A stretch of DNA of 8,748 nucleotides from NCBI GenBank assembly GCA_041686915.1, contig JAWLDB010000110.1, forward strand, positions 1-8,748. Reading direction: 5' to 3'. Origin of the DNA: JAWLDB01 sp041686915. GTDB taxonomy: Bacteria; Bacillota; UBA994; UBA5500. The position numbers and the translations under genes were made by a program. Shown piece after piece: positions 1 through 5,978 of the stretch (the first letter of the stretch is position 1; each line of letters opens with the position of its first letter). The notes beneath the pieces were generated by a model. The model was not told the origin of the DNA, made no database searches, and worked only from the letters and a program-made list of their open reading frames with translations.

Positions 1-395
1 TTTCAGTTGAGAGCCTGGAATGGTTGCATAAGAACGGACGCATCGGCAGGGCAAGCGCCTTCTTGGGCAATCTATTGAATGTCAAGCCTATTTTGCATGT
101 TGATGAGGGAGTTGTCGCTCCGCTGGACAAGGTGCGAGGCAAACCCGACAAGGTTGTTGCCCGGATGGTAGAAACCATGCAGCAATTTGTTGACCCGGCA
201 GTCCCGGTATATCTGGGCGTAGTTCATGGCGAGCGGCCCGAACTAGCGCAAAAAGCCGTCGAGATGGTAAAAGGGACTTATCAGGTCGTTGAAGAAGTAA
301 TAAACTCTGTAGGGCCCGTTATCGGGGTCAATACTGGTCCTGGTACAATTGGTTTTGTAGCAGTTCCCATTAATGTAACTGAAGAGGAGGCTTAA
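1..395 (+). CDS. DegV family (FakB-like) fatty acid-binding protein, C-terminal part, 5' end outside window
   Basis: The reading frame is open from the left edge (first full codon at 3) to TAA at 393-395, leaving about 130 of the roughly 280 residues usual for the family. The visible part is the C-terminal domain. The family motif NGRIG lies near visible residues 11-15, followed by LLNVKPIL and a G-rich tail motif, GVNTGPGTIGF. DegV proteins bind a long-chain fatty acid; some (FakB) present it to the kinase FakA, giving acyl-phosphate for phospholipid synthesis or transfer to ACP. Whether this one is a true FakB is inference. An in-frame TTG at 24 is not a credible start, because homology-like sequence continues upstream (SVESLEW). 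The codon at 330-332 encodes Asn where I recall His being usual in the tail motif. The end of the gene contains the ribosome-binding site of acpP. Confidence 0.88.
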   Translation, partial: SVESLEWLHKNGRIGRASAFLGNLLNVKPILHVDEGVVAPLDKVRGKPDKVVARMVETMQQFVDPAVPVYLGVVHGERPELAQKAVEMVKGTYQVVEEVINSVGPVIGVNTGPGTIGFVAVPINVTEEEA

Positions 396-398
396 TCG

Positions 399-638
399 AT
401 GACTGATAAACTGTTTGCTAAAGTGCGTAAGCTGATTGCTGACCATTTAGGCATCGACGAAGAGCAGATTAACATGGACTCGTCCTTCAAGGATGATCTA
501 AACGCAGATTCCCTTGATTTGGTCGAAATGATCATGGGACTAGAAGAAATGTTCGATATCGAGATTGCTGAAGACGAAGCCGAAAGCATCAAGACTGTCG
601 GCGACGCCGTAGAGTATATTCGCAAGCATTCCAAGTAG
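399..638 (+). CDS. acpP: Acyl carrier protein
   Basis: This 79-residue acidic protein is the carrier to which growing fatty acyl chains are attached during type II fatty acid synthesis in the cytosol. The signature DLNADSLDLVE is present, with Ser38 in the DSL motif as the expected 4'-phosphopantetheine attachment site. Length and the four-helix sequence pattern are standard for bacterial ACP. The ATG at 399 is preceded by GAGGAGG at 384-390 with 8 bases of spacing. That site lies inside the end of the degV-family gene, whose stop codon is only 3 bases upstream, so the two are very probably co-transcribed and perhaps translationally coupled. In Bacillus the gene before acpP is fabG, and plsX, fabD and fabG precede it; none of these is visible here, although only about 400 bases upstream can be seen. 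Downstream is rnc, as in most Firmicutes. Confidence 0.97.
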   Translation: MTDKLFAKVRKLIADHLGIDEEQINMDSSFKDDLNADSLDLVEMIMGLEEMFDIEIAEDEAESIKTVGDAVEYIRKHSK

Positions 639-657
639 GCACGGTTTCACCGTGCCT
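637..657 (+). terminator. Hairpin after acpP, weak terminator or attenuator
   Basis: An 8-bp perfect stem (AGGCACGG / CCGTGCCT) with a 5-base loop TTTCA starts within the acpP stop codon. The following sequence, TTCCTGCTT, is a poor T-tract, so termination is probably partial. It could instead be an mRNA 3'-end stabiliser or a processing boundary that sets acpP expression above rnc. The stem is much shorter than a typical RNase III substrate. Confidence 0.5.
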
Positions 658-724
658 TCCTGCTTAAGATGCGTGGTATGTCGCGTTGTAAGACTGGATC
701 TCGTTATGAAAAAGGGTGTAACTA

Positions 725-1438
725 ATGCAAGATCAACGTCAACATGAAATCAAGGAGCTGCTGGAGCGTTTGGGCGGTTTAAGCACCAACCGGCGCTTGC
801 TCGATCAAGCACTGACTCATTCTTCTTACGCCAATGAAGAAAATGTGCCTCATAACGAGCGTCTGGAGTTCCTGGGTGATGCCGTTTTGGAACTGCTAAC
901 AAGTCAATACCTGTATCGCCAACATCCTGGCCTATCAGAAGGTGAGTTGACCAGGATGCGAGCTAACTTAGTCTGCGAGCCTACCTTGGCTGCCATCGCG
1001 CAGGATCTTGGCTTGGGCAGTCTGCTTAAGCTAGGCAAAAGCCAGCTTGCCACCGGGGGAAGGGAACGTCCTTCGCTGTTGGCGGATGCCGTGGAAGCGC
1101 TGCTCGGTGCAGTCTACATATCAGGAGGCCTGCCGGCTGCCCAGGCCATGTTTGACCAACTCTTTACGGATCCAATATCCGCTTTGGAGCGTGGCGAACT
1201 CTGGCAGGACTATAAAACTAGACTGCAGGAGATGCTGCACAAGATGTCCCCAAATGACATCATGTCCTACCAGGTTGTAGCCGAGAAGGGACCTGACCAT
1301 AATAAAACGTTTTTTGTAGAAGCAATCTGCTCGGGTATGCTGGTAGGTAAGGGGCAGGGCAAAAGCAAAAAGGAAGCTGAGCAGGCTGCGGCCAAAGAAG
1401 CTCTCGACACCATACTTAAGCAGCCTGATTGTCCCTGA
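725..1438 (+). CDS. rnc: Ribonuclease III
   Basis: This 237-residue endoribonuclease cleaves double-stranded RNA, including rRNA precursors and structured mRNAs. The N-terminal catalytic domain carries the family signature NERLEFLGD at residues 44-52. By alignment with the E. coli enzyme the metal-binding acidic residues are Glu48, Asp52, Asp121 and Glu124 (the last two within SLLADAVEALLG), so the enzyme looks active. A double-stranded RNA-binding domain occupies about residues 162-232, ending in the usual KGQGKSKKEAEQAAAKEAL pattern. ATG 725 is preceded by AAAGGGTG at 711-718, a modest but correctly spaced ribosome-binding site. I see no convincing promoter in the 86-base gap after acpP, so rnc is probably expressed by read-through of the acpP hairpin. 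Its stop codon overlaps the start of the next gene by one base (TGATG). Confidence 0.97.
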   Translation: MQDQRQHEIKELLERLGGLSTNRRLLDQALTHSSYANEENVPHNERLEFLGDAVLELLTSQYLYRQHPGLSEGELTRMRANLVCEPTLAAIAQDLGLGSLLKLGKSQLATGGRERPSLLADAVEALLGAVYISGGLPAAQAMFDQLFTDPISALERGELWQDYKTRLQEMLHKMSPNDIMSYQVVAEKGPDHNKTFFVEAICSGMLVGKGQGKSKKEAEQAAAKEALDTILKQPDCP

Positions 1439-1773
1439 TGACTGACAGGGCAATGCTTATCGCCAGGCTGCGCTTTCTGGAACAGTCTTATAAGCGGCTG
1501 CAGGAGCTAAAAACCCAGGCAGAGCAACGCTACCAGTCGGAGATGAACCGGCTGTTAGCCGAGTTGAAAACTGCTTCTACTTTACGGGGTGATCAAGTTA
1601 CTGTGGATGAAGATGGCAGCTTGCCTGAAGAAGTCAGCAAGTTGCTTGAACAGATGGTAGATCATCCCGATAAGGGCCTCAGGGCCAGGGCACTAAGGTC
1701 TGAGCAAAACGACCTGCAGGGACGGATAGTCGCTGTGGTACAAGAGATTGAGCAAATCCTCAAGTTTTTGTAA
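1438..1773 (+). CDS. Small coiled-coil protein of unknown function, coupled to rnc
   Basis: I do not recognise this 111-residue protein. It is charged, has no cysteine and shows no signal peptide or membrane segment, so it should be cytosolic. Residues 5-45 form a predicted helix with hydrophobic residues in heptad-like spacing (Leu7, Leu11, Leu14, Tyr18, Leu21, Ala28, Tyr32, Leu39, Leu43). A short acidic linker (about 51-63, containing VDEDGSLP) follows, then two further helical stretches at about 63-75 and 79-111. The overall impression is a helical hairpin. I place the start at ATG 1438, overlapping the rnc TGA by one base, which suggests translational coupling since there is no clear ribosome-binding site. 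An in-frame TTG at 1429 and an ATG at 1453 are alternatives. The long clean frame and tight coupling support a real gene; the function is open. Confidence 0.75.
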   Translation: MTDRAMLIARLRFLEQSYKRLQELKTQAEQRYQSEMNRLLAELKTASTLRGDQVTVDEDGSLPEEVSKLLEQMVDHPDKGLRARALRSEQNDLQGRIVAVVQEIEQILKFL

Positions 1774-1794
1774 GTGTGGGTATGTCACTTTCCG

Positions 1795-1825
1795 GTAGGG
1801 GTTGCATATACCTTATAACGAAGTG
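1795..1825 (+). promoter_or_regulatory. Possible sigma-H-like promoter for spoVS
   Basis: GTAGGGGTT at 1795-1803 and AACGAAGTG at 1817-1825, separated by 13 bases, resemble the sigma-H consensus (RnAGGAwWW and RnnGAATwW) with mismatches in both boxes. The spacing is slightly longer than ideal. B. subtilis spoVS is under sigma-H control, which motivates the search. The match is weak, and no better sigma-A promoter was found between 1774 and 1932. Confidence 0.2.
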
Positions 1826-1916
1826 ATTTTCGGCCTCGGTTGAACAGTAACCAACCAAACTATGATCTAGTGGGCCAAATCCACTCGTTGTGGGTAGTTA
1901 CACCGCAAAAAACCGG

Positions 1917-1924
1917 AAGGGGAG
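1917..1924 (+). promoter_or_regulatory. Ribosome-binding site fixing the spoVS start
   Basis: AAGGGGAG ends 8 bases before TTG 1933. It decides the start in favour of that TTG over the in-frame TTG at 1840, which has no recognisable ribosome-binding site. Confidence 0.8.
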
Positions 1925-1932
1925 AGATCGCA

Positions 1933-2193
1933 TTGGAGGTACTAAAAGTTTCTGCTCTGTCCCAGCCCAAGTCCGTAGCAGGCGCATTAGCAGCCGTTCT
2001 ACGGGAGAAGGGGTCTGCTGAGATTCAGGCTGTTGGCGCGGGAGCCGTCAATCAGGCCGTAAAGGCGATAGCTATTTGTCGAGGTTTTGTCGCTCCCAAT
2101 GGAATAAACCTGGTTACTATCCCTGCCTTCGCCGATATAACCATAGATGGTGAAGAACGGACTGCCATCAGGTTTATCGTAATACCTCGCTAG
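1933..2193 (+). CDS. spoVS: Stage V sporulation protein S
   Basis: Starting at TTG 1933 the product is 86 residues, the same length as B. subtilis SpoVS, and it is recognisable almost end to end: it begins MEVLKVSA, with SVAGALA at about 14-20, GAGAVNQAVKA at about 35-45, RGFVAP at about 50-55, and the tail DGEERTAIRFIVIPR at 72-86. SpoVS is a small conserved protein of Alba-like fold. In Bacillus it is needed for normal completion of sporulation and affects septation and coat assembly; its molecular role is not settled. The frame stays open upstream to 1819, which allows a 117-residue product from TTG 1840, but that extension (rich in Asn, Gln and Thr) has no counterpart in the family. The gene stands alone between the coiled-coil gene and smc, with its own leader and a terminator right behind it. 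Confidence 0.95.
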   Translation: MEVLKVSALSQPKSVAGALAAVLREKGSAEIQAVGAGAVNQAVKAIAICRGFVAPNGINLVTIPAFADITIDGEERTAIRFIVIPR

Positions 2194-2201
2194 ACACATC
2201 T

Positions 2202-2227
2202 GGCCTGCCATCTCGGTAGGCCTTTTT
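2202..2227 (+). terminator. Intrinsic terminator after spoVS
   Basis: An 8-bp stem, GGCCTGCC with GGTAGGCC (one G-T wobble), has a 5-base loop ATCTC and is followed directly by five Ts. It starts 8 bases after the spoVS stop codon and separates spoVS from the smc unit. Confidence 0.88.
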
Positions 2228-2248
2228 ACTTGCCCTGAGAATTACGCT

Positions 2249-2274
2249 CATGTGGCAATTTGGCAACTCACATG
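2249..2274. repeat. Inverted repeat upstream of smc promoter
   Basis: CATGTG at 2249-2254 is the exact reverse complement of CACATG at 2269-2274, with a 14-base centre that itself contains a GGCAA direct repeat. The right arm touches the candidate -35 box. The left arm lies in GCTCATGTGGCA (2246-2257), which recurs with two changes as GCTCACGTAGCA at 2316-2327. It could be a regulator-binding site; short repeats of this size can also arise by chance. Confidence 0.4.
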
Positions 2275-2301
2275 CATCTGGTTAGGTTCCCATGGTAAAA
2301 T
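2272..2301 (+). promoter_or_regulatory. Candidate sigma-A promoter for smc-ftsY
   Basis: TAAAAT at 2296-2301 is preceded by TGG, giving a full extended -10 element (TGnTAAAAT). The -35 candidate ATGCAT at 2272-2277 matches the TTGACA consensus at only three positions with an 18-base spacer, which an extended -10 can tolerate. Its position just after the spoVS terminator and about 60 bases before the smc start fits a role as the smc promoter. Confidence 0.5.
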
Positions 2302-2318
2302 GAGAAAGTAAATATGCT

Positions 2319-2336
2319 CACGTAGCACTAAACGTG
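2319..2336. repeat. Inverted repeat in the smc leader
   Basis: CACGT at 2319-2323 and ACGTG at 2332-2336 are reverse complements separated by 8 bases. If transcription starts near 2308 this lies in the untranslated leader, so it could act as an operator or as a small RNA hairpin. It is related in sequence to the inverted repeat at 2249-2274 on the other side of the promoter. Confidence 0.35.
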
Positions 2337-2351
2337 TATGGAGCTAATGGC

Positions 2352-2357
2352 AGGAGG
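2352..2357 (+). promoter_or_regulatory. Ribosome-binding site fixing the smc start
   Basis: A perfect AGGAGG lies 6 bases before ATG 2364. It selects that ATG over the in-frame GTG at 2334, which would place this site inside the coding sequence and add ten residues foreign to the family. Confidence 0.9.
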
Positions 2358-2363
2358 GCCGCC

Positions 2364-5300
2364 ATGCGGATTAAGCGCCTGGAGATGCAGGGCTTTAAAA
2401 CCTTTGCAGAAAAGACAGAAATAGAACTAGCTAACGGTATAACGGCTGTTGTGGGGCCTAATGGCAGCGGCAAGAGCAACCTGGCTGACGCCATCAAATG
2501 GGTGCTTGGCGAGCAGAGTGTCAAGGCTCTACGCGGCAGCCGCATGGATGAGGTCATATTCGCAGGCACCAGCAGCCGCCGCGGTGTTGGGCTAGCGGAT
2601 GTTACCCTGACGTTTGACAACAGCTCTGGCAGCTTCAATCTTCCTTTCCAGGAAGTTGCGGTCACGCGCCGCCTCTTCCGGTCAGGCGAGAGTGAGTATT
2701 ACTTAAACAAGTCATTATGCCGCCTTAAGGATTTGACAGACACATTCTTGGACACCGGCGTCGGAAAGGATGCCTATTCCTTTATCGGGCAGGGACGTAT
2801 AGATGAAATCCTGTCCGCCAGGCCTGAGGACAGGCGTTTGATCCTGGAGGAAGTCGCAGGCATCGCCAAATATAAGGCCCGTAAGCGGGAGACTTTAAAC
2901 AAGCTCCACGACACTGAACAGTCCTTGACGCGCATCAACGACCTGCTCTATGAGCTGCAAAAACAGGAAGAACCACTGCAGGCCGAGGCTAAGAAGGCCC
3001 GTGAGTATCTGCAGATTGAAGCTGAGCGCAAGCGCTGGGAACGCGAGCTGTTGCTCTATGAAATCAATATGGCAGACCGTCGCCTGCTTACGACAGAAAA
3101 GCAAAAAGAACAGCTGAGTGATCAGGTGACTAGCCTGCAGAACCATCTGCTCGGGTTGGAAACTGAAGAAGAGCAGCTACGTTTGAACTTAACCATTGGG
3201 CAAGATGCACTCAACCAGCTTAATCAGCAGCTGTTTTCTACTATTCACATGGGCGAGAGACTCGCAAGTGAAGAGCAGGGCCTCCGCACGCGGACGGCAG
3301 AGCGTGAGCAAGAACTGAAAGACTTGTTGCATCAACGTGAACAGCTCAGCGAGCGGGAAAACAAGCTGAAATCAGAAGTGCTTGTTTTAAGGGACAAGCT
3401 AGCCGCTACCACCGCTCTTTTGCAGGAGAAAGACCGGGATTTAACCGAGCTGACCCGTGCTCTGGCTGATCTGGATGCCGGGTCAAATAGCAGTCAGCTA
3501 CAGCAGGCCGAAGAACAGTTGGCTATACTTAACCGGCGTCGCACAGAACTGGAGTTAGTCAAGGCCCGTTGGTCAGAACGTCTGGAACGGCAGGAACAAG
3601 AACTATCAGCCGTGGCCGACCGCTGTCAGCAGATGGGGGAGCAGCTTGCAGTATACGAACAGGAACTGGCGGAGATAGAGGGTGATCTGCATAGCAAGGC
3701 ATCCGAAGGACGGGTCCTTCAGGAACAGCATGCCAGAACCAAGCAGGCTATCGCAGATTTGGCCAGGCGGTATGAGCTGCTTGACCTGGAAATTCGCAAC
3801 AAACAACAGGAAGCAACCGCTACCGCTTCCAGGCTGAGGTTGCTGAATGAAGTTGTTGACGCTATGGAAGGTTATCAGCGAGGTGTGCGTGCCGTCATGC
3901 AGGCCTCCCGCCAGTCGGGCTTAAAGGGAATCGTAGGCGTCATAGGCGAACTCGTTCATGTGTCAGCCGAACTAGAGACGGCCATTGAGGTGTCGCTAGG
4001 CGGCAGCCTGCAGAATATTGTCACCGAAGACGAAGACGCGGCTCGCCACGCCATCGAATACCTGAAACGTCACCATGCCGGCCGGGCAACATTCCTGCCC
4101 TTGAGCGCCATCCGGCCTCGCCCACGGCGTGATGTGGAATTGCGCGCGGCAGGCATGTCTGGGGCAATCGGCTTTGCCGCAGACCTCGTCAGTTTTGACC
4201 AACGTCTGGCCAATGTAGTGCAAAACCTGTTGGGGAACATATTGATTGTTGGGACCTTGGAGCAAGCAATCGAAATCGCTCGTCGCTGCCAACACCAGGT
4301 GCGCATGGTTACCATGGATGGTGACGTGCTGATGCCTGGCGGCTCTCTGAGCGGCGGTAGCCGCAACCAGCAGGGCGCAGGCTTGCTCGGGCGGCAGCGT
4401 GAGATTAATGCGCTTTCTGATCGTCAGAGCTCCTTGGCCGGCGAATTAGAGTCCCTCGCCCATCAGCAAAAAGGATTGCAGCGACGCACCCAGGAATTGC
4501 AACAGGAGCTAGGGGCCTCAGATGATTTACTCAAACAGCTGGAACGTGATTTTCGAGAGCTTGATGGCAAGAAAAGGTCGGTTGCTGCAGTCCTGGATAA
4601 CTGGCAGCGGCAGCTGAAACAACTAAGAGACGCGCAGGCAGCTGCAACATCCGAAAGAACGCAGTTTGATGAGCAGCTTGCCAGGACTGAAGAGGAACTA
4701 TGCTCTGCGAAACGTGCCGAAACAGCTCAGCTGACCGAGCTTGAGCGGCTGCGAGACCAAAGCGCAGGACAGGCAGAACAGCGCTTACAACTCTTGACTA
4801 GCAGCCATCAGGCAGAACTCCAGCTAACTCAGCTTAGGGAGCAAACTTCCAGTTTGACAAGAGAGCAGGACGCCCTGCACTCCCGGTTGCAGGACAGCGC
4901 AGAGCAGGTTGGCGCTTTGCAGCAGGAACTGCAGCGCAATCAGAGCGCCCTAGAGCGCGACCAAGCTGCTCTGGAAGCAAAGCTTGCAGAGAAGTCGCAG
5001 CATGAACGGAAGCTGCAGGAGGAACAAACTGCAGCTGCTGCAAAGCAAAGCGAGCTACAGCAGCTGCAGCAGGTAGTCGAGACTAACCGGAAGCAGATCC
5101 GCGAGCAGAGAGAGCAGTTGGAGCAAGCAAGAAACCAACTGTATACGGTCGAACTACGCTTATCACGGTCTGAGAGTGAACGGGATGCCTTGCTAGCCCG
5201 CTTGGAGAAAGAACACGGAGTAGTTGACCGGGAAGGCTTGCATTCCACTCTCTCCAGTCGTGGGCAAGGCGAATCTGCACTTCAGGAACTGCAGGATAAA

Positions 5301-5939
5301 CTACTCAATTTGGGGCCAGTCCGAGTTGGTTCCATCCAAGAACTCGAGCGTCTGCAGGAACGGGTCGGATTCCTGAACACCCAACAAATGGACTTGGTCA
5401 AGTCCAGAAGCGGTCTTGAGCAGATTATCGTTGACATCGATGAGTTGATGTCCCGCAAATTTGCAGATACCTTCGTCGAGGTGCGCAAAGCATTCCAACG
5501 CCTGTTCAAGGAGCTGTTTAATGGCGGCGAGGCCGACCTGAAGATGATTAATCCTGAACAGCCGCTGGATACAGGCATCGACATAATTGTTCAGCCGCCA
5601 GGTAAAAAGCTACAGAACATCAACCTGCTTTCTGGCGGGGAAAAGGCGCTGACAGCGATTGCGTTGCTTTCAGCGGTGTTGGAAACCAAACCGACTCCCT
5701 TCTGCATCCTCGATGAGATTGATGCTGCGCTGGATGACGCCAATATTCGCCGCTTCATGCAGGTAGTTAAGCGGCTGTCTGCCAACTCACAGTTCATCAT
5801 TATTACCCATTCCAAAGAAACGATGATGGCAGCCGACACGCTTTACGGCATCACCATGCCTGAACGGGGAATTTCGAGGCTGTTCTCAGTCAAGCTGGAA
5901 GATGACACAGAGAGACAGGCCAGTGCTACCAAGGAATAA
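2364..5939 (+). CDS. smc: Chromosome segregation/condensation ATPase SMC
   Basis: This 1191-residue protein is the ATPase core of bacterial condensin. It works as a homodimer with ScpA and ScpB to load on DNA and organise and separate sister chromosomes. From ATG 2364 it begins MRIKRLEMQGFKTFAEKTEI, the typical SMC N-terminus. The N-terminal head has the Walker A motif GPNGSGKS at 31-38 and a Q-loop, FIGQGRIDEIL, with Gln143. A long Gln/Glu/Leu-rich coiled coil (about 165-500) leads to the hinge at about 515-670, which ends in a glycine-rich GGSLSGGS segment. A returning coiled coil (about 690-1030) leads to the C-terminal head, with the ABC signature LLSGGEKAL (Ser1090) and Walker B FCILDEIDAALDD (Asp1117, Glu1118). 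All catalytic motifs are intact and the length is normal. ftsY follows after 39 bases with no terminator or evident promoter between them, so the two are probably one transcript. Confidence 0.98.
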   Translation: MRIKRLEMQGFKTFAEKTEIELANGITAVVGPNGSGKSNLADAIKWVLGEQSVKALRGSRMDEVIFAGTSSRRGVGLADVTLTFDNSSGSFNLPFQEVAVTRRLFRSGESEYYLNKSLCRLKDLTDTFLDTGVGKDAYSFIGQGRIDEILSARPEDRRLILEEVAGIAKYKARKRETLNKLHDTEQSLTRINDLLYELQKQEEPLQAEAKKAREYLQIEAERKRWERELLLYEINMADRRLLTTEKQKEQLSDQVTSLQNHLLGLETEEEQLRLNLTIGQDALNQLNQQLFSTIHMGERLASEEQGLRTRTAEREQELKDLLHQREQLSERENKLKSEVLVLRDKLAATTALLQEKDRDLTELTRALADLDAGSNSSQLQQAEEQLAILNRRRTELELVKARWSERLERQEQELSAVADRCQQMGEQLAVYEQELAEIEGDLHSKASEGRVLQEQHARTKQAIADLARRYELLDLEIRNKQQEATATASRLRLLNEVVDAMEGYQRGVRAVMQASRQSGLKGIVGVIGELVHVSAELETAIEVSLGGSLQNIVTEDEDAARHAIEYLKRHHAGRATFLPLSAIRPRPRRDVELRAAGMSGAIGFAADLVSFDQRLANVVQNLLGNILIVGTLEQAIEIARRCQHQVRMVTMDGDVLMPGGSLSGGSRNQQGAGLLGRQREINALSDRQSSLAGELESLAHQQKGLQRRTQELQQELGASDDLLKQLERDFRELDGKKRSVAAVLDNWQRQLKQLRDAQAAATSERTQFDEQLARTEEELCSAKRAETAQLTELERLRDQSAGQAEQRLQLLTSSHQAELQLTQLREQTSSLTREQDALHSRLQDSAEQVGALQQELQRNQSALERDQAALEAKLAEKSQHERKLQEEQTAAAAKQSELQQLQQVVETNRKQIREQREQLEQARNQLYTVELRLSRSESERDALLARLEKEHGVVDREGLHSTLSSRGQGESALQELQDKLLNLGPVRVGSIQELERLQERVGFLNTQQMDLVKSRSGLEQIIVDIDELMSRKFADTFVEVRKAFQRLFKELFNGGEADLKMINPEQPLDTGIDIIVQPPGKKLQNINLLSGGEKALTAIALLSAVLETKPTPFCILDEIDAALDDANIRRFMQVVKRLSANSQFIIITHSKETMMAADTLYGITMPERGISRLFSVKLEDDTERQASATKE

Positions 5940-5978
5940 CACAGGTACGTGGTAAGTTGAAACCCAGGAGGCGGAAAA

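Noticed and set aside
706..747. Mini-ORF (13 codons) overlapping the rnc start, a possible leader peptide
   Set aside because: It has no ribosome-binding site of its own and no stop-start geometry suggesting control; it is short enough to occur by chance.
1429..1437. TTG start for the coiled-coil gene
   Set aside because: It adds only three residues and has no better ribosome-binding site than the ATG that overlaps the rnc stop.
1838..1885. Small hairpins in the spoVS leader (GGTT/AACC and AGTGG/CCACT), a possible riboswitch
   Set aside because: The stems are only 4-5 bp, and no known riboswitch core or expression platform was recognised.
1840..1932. N-terminal extension of SpoVS from an in-frame TTG at 1840
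   Set aside because: It has no ribosome-binding site and no resemblance to the family. TTG 1933 has a good site and gives exactly the usual 86 residues.
2334..2363. Earlier GTG start for SMC
   Set aside because: It would add ten non-family residues and put the AGGAGG inside the gene; ATG 2364 gives the standard SMC N-terminus.
4834..5248. Minus-strand frames and repetitive CAGCAG-like sequence inside smc
   Set aside because: The repetition comes from Gln/Leu/Glu codons of the SMC coiled coil; the minus-strand translations are Cys/Ser-rich shadows.
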